From NCBI RefSeq assembly GCF_009801115.1, contig NZ_VTOL01000011.1, positions 1-64,000 of the forward strand: a DNA stretch of 64,000 nucleotides. The letters are read 5' to 3'. Shown here piece after piece: positions 9,214-18,510 of the stretch. The position numbers and the translations under genes are program-made. Origin of the DNA: Dyadobacter sp. 3J3 (GTDB lineage: Bacteria; Bacteroidota; Bacteroidia; Cytophagales; Spirosomataceae). The notes below the pieces were generated by a model. It had not been told where the DNA came from and did not search any database. It saw only the letters and a list, made by a program, of their open reading frames with translations. Position 1 is the stretch's first letter, and each line of letters opens with the position of its first letter.

Positions 9214-10295
9214 ACCGTAAATGTTATCTTTAATGATACACTAAAATGGGTTTCACTTTCATCTATAAAGAACTCAGACCGGTTACCGTAAGTTAAATTC
9301 AGCTGCTGCCTGATATTTTGAAGGCCAATTCCATTGGAGAGTTCTTTCAATCCTTTTCCCTTTTTATTACTGATATCAAAGGTTAGTTCATCCACGCATG
9401 TATTAATTCTGATCCGCAAGGGATAGGCAGGATCATGCAGGTCACCGTGCTTGAAAGCATTCTCAACCAGCGTAATCAATACCAGTGGGACAATGCTGGT
9501 AGATTGATCATCAATCTGTTCGTCATAACCTATATTTAACTGATGATTATGACGACGCTGGTTAATCTCAACTACATTTTTCATGTGCTCCAATTCGTCC
9601 ATAATATTGACTGTCCCGTCGACGCGGGTGTTCTTTCCCAAAGCATACCGCATGATGTTGGCCAGCATCAGGATAGAATCCGCAGTTTCTTTATCAACTT
9701 TGATCACCTTTCCATAAATAAAGCTCAATGAGTTAAACAGGAAATGAGGGTTAATCTGGTGCTTTAAGGCTTTCAGTTCCGCTTCCGTCTTATCCTTTTC
9801 AAGCATAATGCGCTCTCTGCCTTTGTGGACCCATTCAATCAATAATGCTACTGAAAAACTTGCAATCAGGATAAATACATAAGACATAATCAACACCCAC
9901 TTCATCTTGTCTTCCGGCAAAGCAGCCGGGGTAGAATCAGCCATTTCCCGCGCCTGCGCTGCTCTTTCCATTAAGAAAAAAGTGTGATCATATGCAAACT
10001 TGACTATAAAGAACAGTAGCCCGATAATTACAGCGCTGCGAAAACTACGTTGCTTACGCATCACCGGGAGTATCAAAACAAAAATCAGAATGTAATGCGT
10101 AATGACAGACTCAACAACGAATATCAGGGTGTTGAATAAAAAGCCCGTCCGGCCAGCAAAAATGCGAGCAGTCTGCGCCGGATTTGTCACGTACGAAAGC
10201 AAAAGAAACGAACCATAAATCACCAAAGAGAATAAGGCTAATAGCGCTAATCGCTTGTAATTTGCTCTAAAAAAGTTTAAAGTCGCTTTTAGCAT
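9210..10295 (-). CDS. LytS/YehU-type sensor histidine kinase
   Basis: Sensor kinase of 361 residues with four hydrophobic segments in the first 155 residues, then the His_kinase domain with INPHFLFNSL (phospho-acceptor His184) and a C-terminal HATPase (N box LVENAFKHGD, G box GIGLQNIRQQL). No extracellular ligand domain is present, so signals are probably sensed in or near the membrane. Pairs with the LytTR regulator that overlaps it by 4 bp. A second pair of the same design lies at 13680-15451. Confidence 0.93.
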   Translation of the reverse strand: MLKATLNFFRANYKRLALLALFSLVIYGSFLLLSYVTNPAQTARIFAGRTGFLFNTLIFVVESVITHYILIFVLILPVMRKQRSFRSAVIIGLLFFIVKFAYDHTFFLMERAAQAREMADSTPAALPEDKMKWVLIMSYVFILIASFSVALLIEWVHKGRERIMLEKDKTEAELKALKHQINPHFLFNSLSFIYGKVIKVDKETADSILMLANIMRYALGKNTRVDGTVNIMDELEHMKNVVEINQRRHNHQLNIGYDEQIDDQSTSIVPLVLITLVENAFKHGDLHDPAYPLRIRINTCVDELTFDISNKKGKGLKELSNGIGLQNIRQQLNLTYGNRSEFFIDESETHFSVSLKITFTV

Positions 10296-10447
10296 TGTAC
10301 TGTCTTTGTGAGCTTATTTAATTATCCCGAAAAACGTTTTACTTTCCTCTTTCCTACATTGTGATATAAAAGTAGGTCAGCAGTCAACGGTGAAAAAATA
10401 AATTATGCAAACAGGTGTTTTGTAGATGCAAATAGCGCAAACATCTG

Positions 10448-10550
10448 TCAACTTTCGATGACGAATGCTTTTAGCTCGGCCATCTTGTCATCTTGAAAAC
10501 GCCAGACGTCGCAGTAGGAATAATGGATCATTTTTCCGCTTTTCGGGTTA
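10448..10550 (-). pseudogene. Fragment of an NTF2-like gene (copy of 3369-3725)
   Basis: About 33 codons ending in a stop. The translation contains GKMIHYSYCDVWRF and KMAELKAFVIE, nearly identical to the C-terminus of the intact NTF2-like protein at 3369-3725. A 19-base stretch (cgtcgcagtaggaataatg) is shared exactly. The 5' part of the gene is missing. It marks the left side of the decayed region. Confidence 0.85.
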
Positions 10551-10755
10551 AATTTAAAGATTATACAAAAAAGCGCCACGACTGATTTTGTCTATGGAGA
10601 TACCTTTGGGGATCAGCTTAATTTCGGAAACAACTATCCATTTTTTTAAGTTTAGTATCAGCTCTTTGGAGTCTGAGCGAGCGGGCAAGTCCTGTTTATG
10701 TTGTTAAAACCGGAATTTATAAAGATTATTGGTCATTAATTTTCGATAATCCATC
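10551..10755. other. Decayed DNA with a short coding-like tail
   Basis: No gene. At 10570-10650 the + strand has an open segment reading KSATTDFVYGDTFGDQ and on to a stop, which looks like the end of a lost protein. Its start relates to the segment near 1063 (see that entry). Confidence 0.3.
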
Positions 10756-11430
10756 ATGAACAAAATTTTTGTCTGTTTAGTCGCAGTTTTTTTTGACAAG
10801 TTGTAAAACAGAAATAGAGGAGAGCTTATATCATAAACTCTGGACCGGAACCATGAGTGCTTCTGGCCAGGACGTTACCTTAAATTTTGGATTCGAAAAG
10901 CCTTTCATTGGAAATTAAAATGTAACGTTTCAATACCACAACAGCAAGTTTTTGAATTATCAGCATCTGAGTTCCAGATTATTGATGATAGCTTTTATCT
11001 GGAATTTTCCAACGGGATGGCCCCAAAGTATAAAGCAAAAATCGGTAATGGACAGATTTTGGGTAAGTGGATTCAAGGCAATTATATATTTCCGTTATTT
11101 CTGAAAAAATCTGAAAGAACGTTATTACAGCTTTATGCAGAGAATGCGGTAGATACTGCAGAGAAAAATGCACTGAATAGTAAGGACGTGGATTTTGTAA
11201 AGCTCAAAAAAATGGCTCTATTGATGAGTGATGCAGTTACAAGTGTAGACCAACTTATTCCAACTTTACAACTTGTTCTTCGAAATTTAAGGGATAAACA
11301 TGGATTTGTATTTTCAACAGCAAAAGCATTTGTTATGAAACTGATGACTTTAAAAATGTAAGTCAAGCATTAGGACAGGCCGCTTATGGGAATGACAAGA
11401 ATGTTGTATCCAGGCAGCTACTGTACCATT
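10756..11430 (+). pseudogene. Frameshifted lipoprotein gene, S41-peptidase-like
   Basis: Decayed gene that starts MNKIFVCLVAVFF and, after a one-base shift in a run of eight T, continues LTSCKTEIEE, a lipobox with Cys. The next frame reads WTGTMSASGQDVTLNFGF, meets a TAA, and after two more shifts continues as FELSASEFQIIDDSFYLEF and so on. From about 11130 the frame LYAENAVDTAEKNALN to LRNLRDKHGFVF resembles the N-terminal region of secreted S41 (tricorn/C-terminal-processing type) peptidases. Another shift follows near 11345 and the catalytic core is missing. At least three frameshifts argue for decay rather than sequencing error, since neighbouring genes are intact. Confidence 0.65.
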
Positions 11431-11913
11431 TTCATATTTTCTCTTTTGTTCTGCTCGACGGCCTGGCTGCGCTTTTTGGCTTGTTTCTCCTTGTAGCTCC
11501 GGTCGGCCCCAACATATCGGCGCGCTTCATCGCTGTTCCGTTGAGCATCACCCTTCGGTATTGGAAGGTTTCAGTTAGCTCACGTTCATATCCAAATGTT
11601 TGCTCAAAAGCTTTTTCTCAGCACGCTGTGAATCCAAGCCGATCCCGCGCCTCAATTTCTGGCTATGGCCAGCACTGTTTCCTAACCGGCCTGACAAAGG
11701 CGCGCAGGCATTATTTCAGGCACAATTTCAAAAGAAAAAAATATCTCGCTATTAAGAAGTTTCAGTTATTGGAAAAGGCGGGCTTCAATGCAGAGATCAC
11801 ATTTAAGCCAGCAAGTGACATTATTGTGGTAAAATGAAGGCGAACTACTATTTTAAAACCTGGATGCCAAGTTTTTCATTTTTAAACTCTTCTCCCGCGA
11901 ACGAACGACAGGT
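11431..11913. other. Mixed gene debris
   Basis: No intact gene. On the - strand from about 11700 down to 11430 there are short lysine/arginine-rich coding-like pieces in different frames (for example SQRAEKKLLSKHLDMNVS ending at 11575, and a lysine-rich piece containing RSYKEKQAKKRSQAVEQNK). These look like one frameshifted basic protein. On the + strand, about 11736-11837 reads LAIKKFQLLEKAGFNAEI to a stop, resembling the C-terminus of a methyltransferase. Neither can be named with confidence. Confidence 0.3.
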
Positions 11914-12088
11914 ATGGAGAATTCGGAACTATTGATCATCCTAATTCGGAAATTAAGCACAGGTCGTTTCGGTTGAAATTGACCAATTTAAGTACATGAT
12001 TGATAATTATTTAGCATGTGCAAGGAAATAGCCTGTTACTGGTCAATCGGCCACGGAATCACATGGTCAATGAGTCCGAATTCTCCAT
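11914..12088. mobile_element. IS21-like terminal-repeat remnant (non-autonomous, 175 bp)
   Basis: The two ends are inverted copies: both read ATGGAGAATTCGG exactly over 13 bp, then ATTGA-CAT in register. Inside each end are degenerate tandem units of about 22-24 bp (TTCGG followed by TTGACCA-like sequence), the layout at IS21-family termini. Between the ends there is no room for istA/istB, so this is an internal deletion derivative or a MITE. No target-site duplication is evident. Confidence 0.6.
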
Positions 12089-12393
12089 TGCAAGCTTTGT
12101 TAAATCTTCATAAAAGTGGTTCGGGATTTGTACCTTATGGGCCACTTTATGACACCTCCATTCGGGAAGTTTGTACTTTTTGGGTAAGTCATAATTTGAT
12201 CCAATTGTAGAAAGGCTTTATTTTTGAAAGCGATTTAAATTTTTGTATTTTTACAAAGTCGATGACTTGCTAACGCATTGCAAATCTGTCTATTAGTTTA
12301 TTTGATTTTAATGATTTAGATATATCGCGTCATTCGTGGCGTTCAGCAAATGGGTGAGATTTAAGTGCTTGATTATATGTTAGTTATATATTA
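12089..12393. other. Gene-free stretch inside the decayed island
   Basis: About 300 bp with no recognisable gene or signal. The short open frames have no protein-like features. Confidence 0.4.
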
Positions 12394-12420
12394 AGTTCGA
12401 ATCCCTCTCTCTCTGCAACA
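12394..12420 (+). other. tRNA-Ser-like 3' end, probable attachment-site remnant
   Basis: The sequence TTCGAATCCCTCTCTCTCTG matches a T-loop, the 3' half of the T-stem, the 3' acceptor strand and a G discriminator base of a tRNA, best fitting tRNA-Ser. The bases upstream (ttaag) do not pair with CCCTC and no tRNA body is present. A terminator and integrase debris follow directly, as expected where an element has recombined at a tRNA 3' end. Confidence 0.6.
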
Positions 12421-12452
12421 TGCCCTTCCTGCTTGCAGGAGGGGCTTTTTTG
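12421..12452 (+). terminator. Terminator behind the tRNA-like 3' end
   Basis: GCCCTTCCTGC pairs with GCAGGAGGGGC (one G-U pair) and is followed by TTTTTTG. It is a good intrinsic terminator, placed where a tRNA gene would end. Confidence 0.8.
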
Positions 12453-12492
12453 TTATTCGGGACAATTACCGGGACAAACACACACAAAAAAA

Positions 12493-12945
12493 ATGATAAA
12501 AGACCATAATGCGACAATCCTTTCAATCGCGTTATACTGCTTGATCAGAAAGGTGACTTAACCAAAGAGTGGTATGTTGAATACTACACCTGGCACGAAG
12601 TTCTCGATGGACTGGTCAGAAAGAGAATAAAAATTCCAATGTCTTTCCAGACAAAAAAGACGCAGTAACTATGTTAGCGGAAACCTTCCAAGTGGGATTG
12701 GATCCCTAGAAATGGAAGGATTGCCGCTGGACGCGGGAATGGGATTAAATAGGACGTTAGAATCCTTAATGCTAACTTCGATAAGCTTCAGTCTAAGATT
12801 TATGAATTACATCGTAGGCTGGTGGAGGTCGATGAAGAGATAACAACCAAGATTATTCGTAACCATATAAACGGAACGGCAGCCAAATTAATACTTTTTA
12901 TAGCGCTTTTTCGTGAAATTACCGTGTAGCAAAACTTGCTAATAA
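12493..12945 (+). pseudogene. Broken tyrosine-recombinase (integrase) gene pieces
   Basis: Two coding-like pieces on the + strand. The first, about 12556-12705, reads LTKEWYVEYYTWHEVLDG and then RKRIKIPMSFQTKK, typical of the N-terminal region of Bacteroidota tyrosine integrases. It is interrupted by a frameshift and a stop. The second, about 12768-12930, reads FDKLQSKIYELHRRLVEVDE and TTKIIRNHINGT, typical of the following SAM-like core-binding domain. The catalytic domain with the R-H-R-Y residues is missing. The pieces may come from one gene or from two. Their position 70 bp after a tRNA-like 3' end supports an old integrated element. Confidence 0.6.
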
Positions 12946-13339
12946 GGACGACCAGGCAAAAGTATAATTGAAGTTTGGGCCAGGGTGAGAATTTACTGTT
13001 GGTTCCGTTCAAAGCAATCAAGAAACCTGGTACAAGAATTATACTTGCCACCTTTAGTAATAAGGGCGAAAACTCTTTCTCAATTTCCTTACCAGGAAGC
13101 CCATAGATTGCTTCCAGTTGTTTTTCATCCCAACCCTGATCCAGAGTGTATTTTTTGAATTGCTTGTATTGCCATTCAAAAATTAAGCAGCTTTTCACCC
13201 TTCTTTTCGGCTGAAATTGTTCAGGAAAATACTGTTTTACGAATTTGCTTCTGATTTTATCTATGATGTATAATCCAGTAAGAAAGAAGATTATTGCAGC
13301 GAATAAGTAAAAGAGTACATTAAATGATTCGCTATGAAG
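12800..13339 (-). pseudogene. Truncated membrane protein gene
   Basis: Open frame of about 180 codons entered from a stop at 13340-13342 with no ATG at its head (a GTG at 13198 is the first usable start). Hydrophobic segments appear near the beginning (VLFYLFAAIIFFLTGLYII), in the middle (LLKVASIILVPGFLIAL, LYFCLVVLISKFCYTVI) and near the end. A soluble stretch (QFKKYTLDQGWDEKQLEAIY) lies between. Its last 100-130 bases overlap the integrase debris on the other strand, so the real 3' end was probably lost. Family not recognised. It may be the broken end of a gene cut by the old insertion. Confidence 0.45.
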
Positions 13340-13342
13340 TTA

Positions 13343-13679
13343 GGATTGTCTGCAACAGAAGAAAATTGACTATCCGGTTATGGCAACTATCGTAATTCCT
13401 GTCTGCAATAGTGAATATTTTTCGCCAAGGAGATTATTTAAATTTATTTTTCTTGATAAAAAAGTAAAAGCTCGCGTTTCATAAGTAAAAGCAGTAGTTT
13501 ATTTTGTGAAGACTGAGTAGCATATGTGCTTTTGATTCAGAAAAGGACTTATTGAAATAAATTGCCAGTTATGGAATGTGCAGAGTGTCTTAGTCTGGAA
13601 TTGACATAAGTTTAACCAAGTCTCCTTTACATGGGTCGATTATAGGTCTGCCTTCAGCACCCCTGAACAAAACAACCGG
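13343..13679. other. Gene-free stretch
   Basis: About 340 bp, AT-rich, without a recognisable gene, repeat or clear terminator. It separates the decayed island from the second LytTR pair. Confidence 0.5.
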
Positions 13680-14411
13680 TCACGATAGGTTGGAATTCAA
13701 TTTCTGTGCAACCTCCCTGGTGTAGGTGCTTCCGATAGGGATAGCGTCTTTCCCGATATAAATTTCAGTGGCTGAAAACGAATCAATATGTAACATCGCA
13801 ACAATAAAGGACCTATGTACCCTCATGAACAGATCAGCAGGCAGATTTTCGGTGAAATAAGTCAGAGTTTTAAGTGTGACCACAGGACCATTTAAGGTAT
13901 ATATTTTTATATAATCTTTGAGGCCTTCCATGTATAAAATATCCTTGAGCAGTATTTTAATCATTTTCTTTTCTGCTTTTACATAAATAAAAGGATCGAT
14001 TCGGTGCACACTTCCGTGGGTTGCCCCATGGTGGTAGTTACTACTGCCTGGATTCAACCATGTTTCGTATTTGTCCACAGCTTTTAGAAACCGCTCGAAA
14101 GAAATTGGTTTTAATAGATAATCTATCACATTCAGTTCATACCCTTCCAGCGCAAACTCAGGAAAGGCCGTCGTTATGATGGTTGCCGGAGGATTTTTTA
14201 TTGTTCGCAGCAGGTCTGTACCTGTTAACTGGGGCATTTGTATATCCAGGAAAACCAAGTCAGGCCGGGTGTTTTTTATCGCCGTGAACACTTCAAGTCC
14301 ATTTGTACATACAGCAACGATTTCCAGTCGGTCCAGCTGTTTGATGTGCATTTTAATGACATCCCGGGCAAGGGCTTCATCATCCGCAATAATACAAGTG
14401 ATTTTTTTCAA
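13680..14411 (-). CDS. LytTR-family response regulator
   Basis: Response regulator of 243 residues. Receiver domain 1-120 with Asp10-Asp11, phospho-acceptor Asp56 (FLDIQMPQLTG) and the YLLKPISF lysine, then a LytTR DNA-binding domain (about 138-240). It overlaps the kinase gene by 4 bp and forms the end of a receptor-kinase-regulator run on one strand. Paralogous to 8467-9213, with the same architecture. Confidence 0.93.
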   Translation of the reverse strand: MKKITCIIADDEALARDVIKMHIKQLDRLEIVAVCTNGLEVFTAIKNTRPDLVFLDIQMPQLTGTDLLRTIKNPPATIITTAFPEFALEGYELNVIDYLLKPISFERFLKAVDKYETWLNPGSSNYHHGATHGSVHRIDPFIYVKAEKKMIKILLKDILYMEGLKDYIKIYTLNGPVVTLKTLTYFTENLPADLFMRVHRSFIVAMLHIDSFSATEIYIGKDAIPIGSTYTREVAQKLNSNLS

Positions 14412-15451
14412 AACTGTAATTTTAAATCTACCGAATAAATATTGGCTTTTTGTGTGATGCTTAACTCATACTGTCCAGGATAGGCCAGCTCAATACGTTT
14501 CTTCACATTTGCCAGTCCCAGTCCCGTCTCTTTTTCTTTGACCGGTAGGCTATAACTATTTTCAACTTTCAGGGTCAGAAAATTACTATCAAGCCTAAGG
14601 TCGATGGTAATCCAGCCCGAGCTTTCTTGAATGCCGTGTTTAAAAGCATTTTCAATAAAGGGAAGCAACAATAACGGTGATATTGATTTACCTGATGTAT
14701 CACCTGAATATTGAAACGAAAGGTCTAACCTGTCTGCGAACCGCATTTGTTCAATACTGATATAATTTTCCAAATATGCTATTTCATCGGTTAACGAAAC
14801 TGTATTTGCGCTCGCCTCATAAAGCATATAACGCATCAGGTCCGATAAACGGAGCACCATTTCTGCTGATTTTTCAGATCGCGCCAAAGTGAGGGAATAT
14901 AAACTGTTCAAAGTATTGAATAAAAAGTGCGGGTTGATTTGCGCTTTGAGCAGGCTCATTTCTGCAATAAACTTTTCCTTTTCGGTTTCCCGTAGTTTTT
15001 TTTCTCGTGCATTGGCATCGACCATCATTTTTATCAGTACGGTAACAGCCAATACGGGGAAATAGCTGGAGGCGTCACTGATAATCCGGACCCAAATCCA
15101 GTAATGGGTCCCGTCGCCGCTATGACGATACGTTATAGGCCCCATTGGTAGCCAAATATGCCACCATAAAAACCGGCTAATAAGTCCTCCTGCTATTAAT
15201 ACCAGTAAAAGGGCAGTGAAATACAAAAAGTGTTTTTGTTTGGCATAAAAGAACGGAATGAGGATATAAAGGTTAACGTACACCACAAACATGGCAATGA
15301 GAATATCACAAATATCATCAGGATCCAGACCGAACGACCAGTTGTCATGGTGATAATATCCGTCGTCCAGGCCAGAATAAAATATAAAGACCAGCCAAAA
15401 TGCGACATGAACCGCAGCAGTTTTAGAGTAATTATTTCTCAGAAAATCCAT
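14408..15451 (-). CDS. LytS/YehU-type sensor histidine kinase
   Basis: Sensor kinase of 347 residues. About four hydrophobic segments fill residues 12-145, with a periplasm-facing WHIWLPMGPITYRHSGDG loop. Then come His_kinase (INPHFLFNTL, His175) and HATPase with N box FIENAFKHGI and G box GLGLANVKKRI. Its gene starts 96 bp after the beta-barrel receptor gene and overlaps the LytTR regulator, so sensing linked to the receptor or its ligand is plausible. Confidence 0.93.
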   Translation of the reverse strand: MDFLRNNYSKTAAVHVAFWLVFIFYSGLDDGYYHHDNWSFGLDPDDICDILIAMFVVYVNLYILIPFFYAKQKHFLYFTALLLVLIAGGLISRFLWWHIWLPMGPITYRHSGDGTHYWIWVRIISDASSYFPVLAVTVLIKMMVDANAREKKLRETEKEKFIAEMSLLKAQINPHFLFNTLNSLYSLTLARSEKSAEMVLRLSDLMRYMLYEASANTVSLTDEIAYLENYISIEQMRFADRLDLSFQYSGDTSGKSISPLLLLPFIENAFKHGIQESSGWITIDLRLDSNFLTLKVENSYSLPVKEKETGLGLANVKKRIELAYPGQYELSITQKANIYSVDLKLQF

Positions 15452-15547
15452 GTACCAATAAAAGCACTTATCATTAACGATTATACCTATTTATTCGCCA
15501 AATCGCACCTTTGGCCTAGATGCAAGTTTTATTTATTTGTCAAAGCT

Positions 15548-18031
15548 TTAACTTTTTGGCGGCCCGCTCACATCGTCATTCTTAATTTTCTTTCGCTCTC
15601 GCTGACTAAACATACTTCCAAATTCCCAGTTCAAGGTCAGCTTAACTGCCAGCGAGTAATATCGATTCGACTCGGACGATTCGAATGATCTGGAATTTAA
15701 AACCACCTTTTGTGAAATATAGGTAGAGAAGGGATTTATAAACGCCAGGGTAATGTTGATTTTTTTGTCAGGTATTTCTTTTTTCACTGCAAGACTATGA
15801 AAGTACTGACCGGATTTGTATCCCTGCAATGTAACTTTTCGACCATTATATTGACCAAATACTTGTAGAGAATAATGGGACGGCAACTTCATTGTGGTAT
15901 TCAAATTAATGTCCGCAGCCCAGCCAGTGTTTACAATCTGCAATGCATCGCTATTGAAATTCAGGTAACTGACATTTAAATTTCCATTGACAGTCCAGTT
16001 CTTTGTAATTGATCCGGAAGAAGAAAGGTTTAATCCTGCCATCTTATTAGATGCCAGGTTCCTCTCCTGTGTTATAGAGATCCCGTTAGCATCTGTTTGG
16101 GTGAAACTCATGATGGCATTATTTGTCTGCTTCACGTAAAGCGAAGTGTTCAGAAAAAATCCAGATACTCTATTAAGTCCGTAAACCAATTCGGCCTGCT
16201 GTGCTATTTCCGGTTTAAGCCGCGGATTGCCGGTAGTAATATTCTTGGGATCACTCGCGTTGGCGTTGGGATTCAGATCCCAGATACTGGGTCTTGTCAG
16301 GCGCTGGGTATAGCTTAAAGTAATGGTGTGCGCATCGTTGATTTTACGGGATACCGTCGCAGTAGGAATCAAATTGATGAAATGATTACTGAACTTTGTT
16401 CCGGATTGTAAAAGATCACCTTGAATTTGCGTTTCCTCTGCACGAACTCCCGCTTCCGCATACCAATTGTTTGGGAGATTCGCCTTACCCATCATATAAG
16501 CCGACCAGACATTCTGCTTATAGCTAAACCTGTCCGAGCGAGCTGCATCGATTTGTGCTATTCCTTCCAGGTCGGGGTCAGCGACAGATACCTGATAATT
16601 ATTGTCAGCGTTGCGAAGGATAGCTTTAAGCCCTGATTCGATAGAATACTTTCCTGTGCTGGAAAAAGGATGAATGTAATCAGCCTGGAAAGTCCATTCC
16701 CGGTTTTTTATCTCATTCGTGTTGTATTCCTGGTACTGTGGTTGACTGGTCATGTATGAAATGAGCGTGTAATAGGGAGCTTCGCTTTTTCTGGGGGCCA
16801 TCTGTGCGAGTATGTTGAGTTGTTGTCCCGACTTTTTAAATTTTCTGAAGTAGCCTATATTAAAGTCGCCACTCAGATACCTTTCGCTCGCATCAATATG
16901 CTGTGAATATTGTTCTAAAATACCGCCGGTAGCAGAACGGGTAATTGTTTTTATGTCTTTATCACCTGGCCAGTTGCCTATACTGCTATTTATGGCGAGA
17001 TTAAATTCACTGGAAGAGTCGGGGGAGAATGTAACTTGAAAATCACCTGAGCCGTGGGGCGCTGTATTATCCTGTTCCACTTGCTGTTCCAGTTGCGCCA
17101 CATCAGACCCATTCCCGGGTTGTGTTCTCAAATAGGTTGAGCCTTCTTTACTTCGAAGCTGATGAAGATGACCATGAAAGGAAAAATTCCATTTGCCTAT
17201 TGTGAAGGCAACGCGCGGGTTAAAAGCTTGTTCCAAATTACTAGCCGTCAGTTCCAAGGCACCATCCAGGTTCTTTCTGCCCTTCCTGGTTATGATATTA
17301 ATCACACCGGCAGCACCTTCGGCGTCATACTTAGCGGATGGCGTTGTGATGACTTCAACAGATTTAATTGCATCGGCAGGCATCATATTCAGTGCATCAG
17401 CAGCATTGCGTGCCATTTGACCTGAATATTTACCATCGATTAAGATCTTTAAATTGGTACTTCCGCGCATACTTACATTACCTTGGGGGTCCACATTAAG
17501 TATGGGGGCCTTACGTAGTACATCGGCCGCAGTACCTCCTTTATTTGTCAGATCATTTGCCGCGTTATAGACAAGCATGCCAGGATGTACTTCTATGATA
17601 TTCTTTTGAGCAGACACGGTAACTTCTTTGAGATTGGTTGCTACCGGGTTTAATAAAATAATCGGGATTGACAGATTAAGCGTGTTTGATAGAACCCTGA
17701 CTGGCAATATCCTGGTAGCGTATCCGATGAACGATATCTGGATAGAATAATCTCCTGGTTTATCAGCCATAAGATTAAAGGTTCCGTTTTCGTCGGAAAG
17801 CGTGGAAGTTATGACATTATTCTGATTATCAATAAGTCCTATTGTAGCATAAGAAACGGGCTGCGCCGACGATGAATCCCTGACAATTCCCCCGATCATA
17901 TATTTTGTCTGGGCGTGAAGAGAGGCACTCAAAAATGCAAATACCGTGATGAGCGCTGCAAGTTTAATTTTACTTATAATATACACTTGTCGCAGGTTAA
18001 AAATTCGAAAGTCCACTTTCCTTGAGTTCAT
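15548..18031 (-). CDS. TonB-dependent-receptor-like outer membrane beta-barrel protein
   Basis: Outer membrane protein of 827 residues. The order is signal peptide (hydrophobic about 23-40, ending LHAQ), a CarboxypepD_reg-like beta-sandwich (about 45-130, IGGIVRDSSSAQPVSYATI), a plug domain (about 140-260, with GGTAADVLRKAPILNVDPQGNVSMRG written here in part) and a long barrel of the OMP_b-brl_3 type. The plug keeps the SVEVITTPSAKYDAEGAAGV region typical of the group. No TonB box is obvious. The ligand is unknown. Followed on the same strand by a LytS/LytTR pair. Confidence 0.9.
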   Translation of the reverse strand: MNSRKVDFRIFNLRQVYIISKIKLAALITVFAFLSASLHAQTKYMIGGIVRDSSSAQPVSYATIGLIDNQNNVITSTLSDENGTFNLMADKPGDYSIQISFIGYATRILPVRVLSNTLNLSIPIILLNPVATNLKEVTVSAQKNIIEVHPGMLVYNAANDLTNKGGTAADVLRKAPILNVDPQGNVSMRGSTNLKILIDGKYSGQMARNAADALNMMPADAIKSVEVITTPSAKYDAEGAAGVINIITRKGRKNLDGALELTASNLEQAFNPRVAFTIGKWNFSFHGHLHQLRSKEGSTYLRTQPGNGSDVAQLEQQVEQDNTAPHGSGDFQVTFSPDSSSEFNLAINSSIGNWPGDKDIKTITRSATGGILEQYSQHIDASERYLSGDFNIGYFRKFKKSGQQLNILAQMAPRKSEAPYYTLISYMTSQPQYQEYNTNEIKNREWTFQADYIHPFSSTGKYSIESGLKAILRNADNNYQVSVADPDLEGIAQIDAARSDRFSYKQNVWSAYMMGKANLPNNWYAEAGVRAEETQIQGDLLQSGTKFSNHFINLIPTATVSRKINDAHTITLSYTQRLTRPSIWDLNPNANASDPKNITTGNPRLKPEIAQQAELVYGLNRVSGFFLNTSLYVKQTNNAIMSFTQTDANGISITQERNLASNKMAGLNLSSSGSITKNWTVNGNLNVSYLNFNSDALQIVNTGWAADINLNTTMKLPSHYSLQVFGQYNGRKVTLQGYKSGQYFHSLAVKKEIPDKKINITLAFINPFSTYISQKVVLNSRSFESSESNRYYSLAVKLTLNWEFGSMFSQRERKKIKNDDVSGPPKS

Positions 18032-18243
18032 ACAATTTTATATGTCCAAAGGAATAAAGGATTTTATTGACGTTTTTGAATTTTAGACGACTGAGGCTAA
18101 TCGTAATGTGAAGAGCACTATGTGCGGGATGAAGGTGGTTCAGCGAAGATTTACCTGCTTTTAGGCCCTTAAAATGACTGTTGATCGAAAATATCCAAAG
18201 ATTAAGATAGTTGGCGGCTTTTTAGGGTTGAGACAGTGGGGAT
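18032..18243. other. Upstream region of the receptor gene
   Basis: No gene. This 210-bp stretch should hold the receptor's leftward promoter, but no element can be placed with confidence. Confidence 0.35.
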
Positions 18244-18510
18244 TCAATTTGCGGGAACGCTCTTCATGTAGGTAGTTCCATTAGGGCTAGCGTATTTTCC
18301 AATATTAATTTTAGTAGGGTTGAGCAACTTAATAGTTTGAGGTAAACGATTTATAGCAGATGTTGGTCGGGTAGGAGCGACGCCTGGTGGAAACCATACA
18401 ATCTTCGGCAGAAAGTTCTTGTCTGTGTTCCAATGGTCCTGACTATATGCTTGTAACCTTCAACACGATCTGATAGTTTAAATTCAACCGTTGAGGTAAT
18501 GCCTGCCATA
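18244..18510 (-). pseudogene. Decayed gene remnant of unknown family
   Basis: About 70 in-frame codons end at a stop at 18244-18246 and read protein-like (HWNTDKNFLPKIVWFPPG, then KYASPNGTTYMKSVPAN). Upstream, the coding-like reading shifts to another frame (ITSTVEFKLSDRVEGYKHIV). A frameshift and a missing start suggest a dead gene end. No family is recognised. Confidence 0.35.

Noticed and set aside
11481..11837. 118-codon frame on the + strand
   Set aside because: Most of it is the reverse of a coding-like strand; only its last 33 codons look protein-like, and they do not make a complete gene.
12016..12210. 64-codon frame on the + strand
   Set aside because: Lies across the right end of the IS21-like remnant, so its reading is explained by the repeat units.
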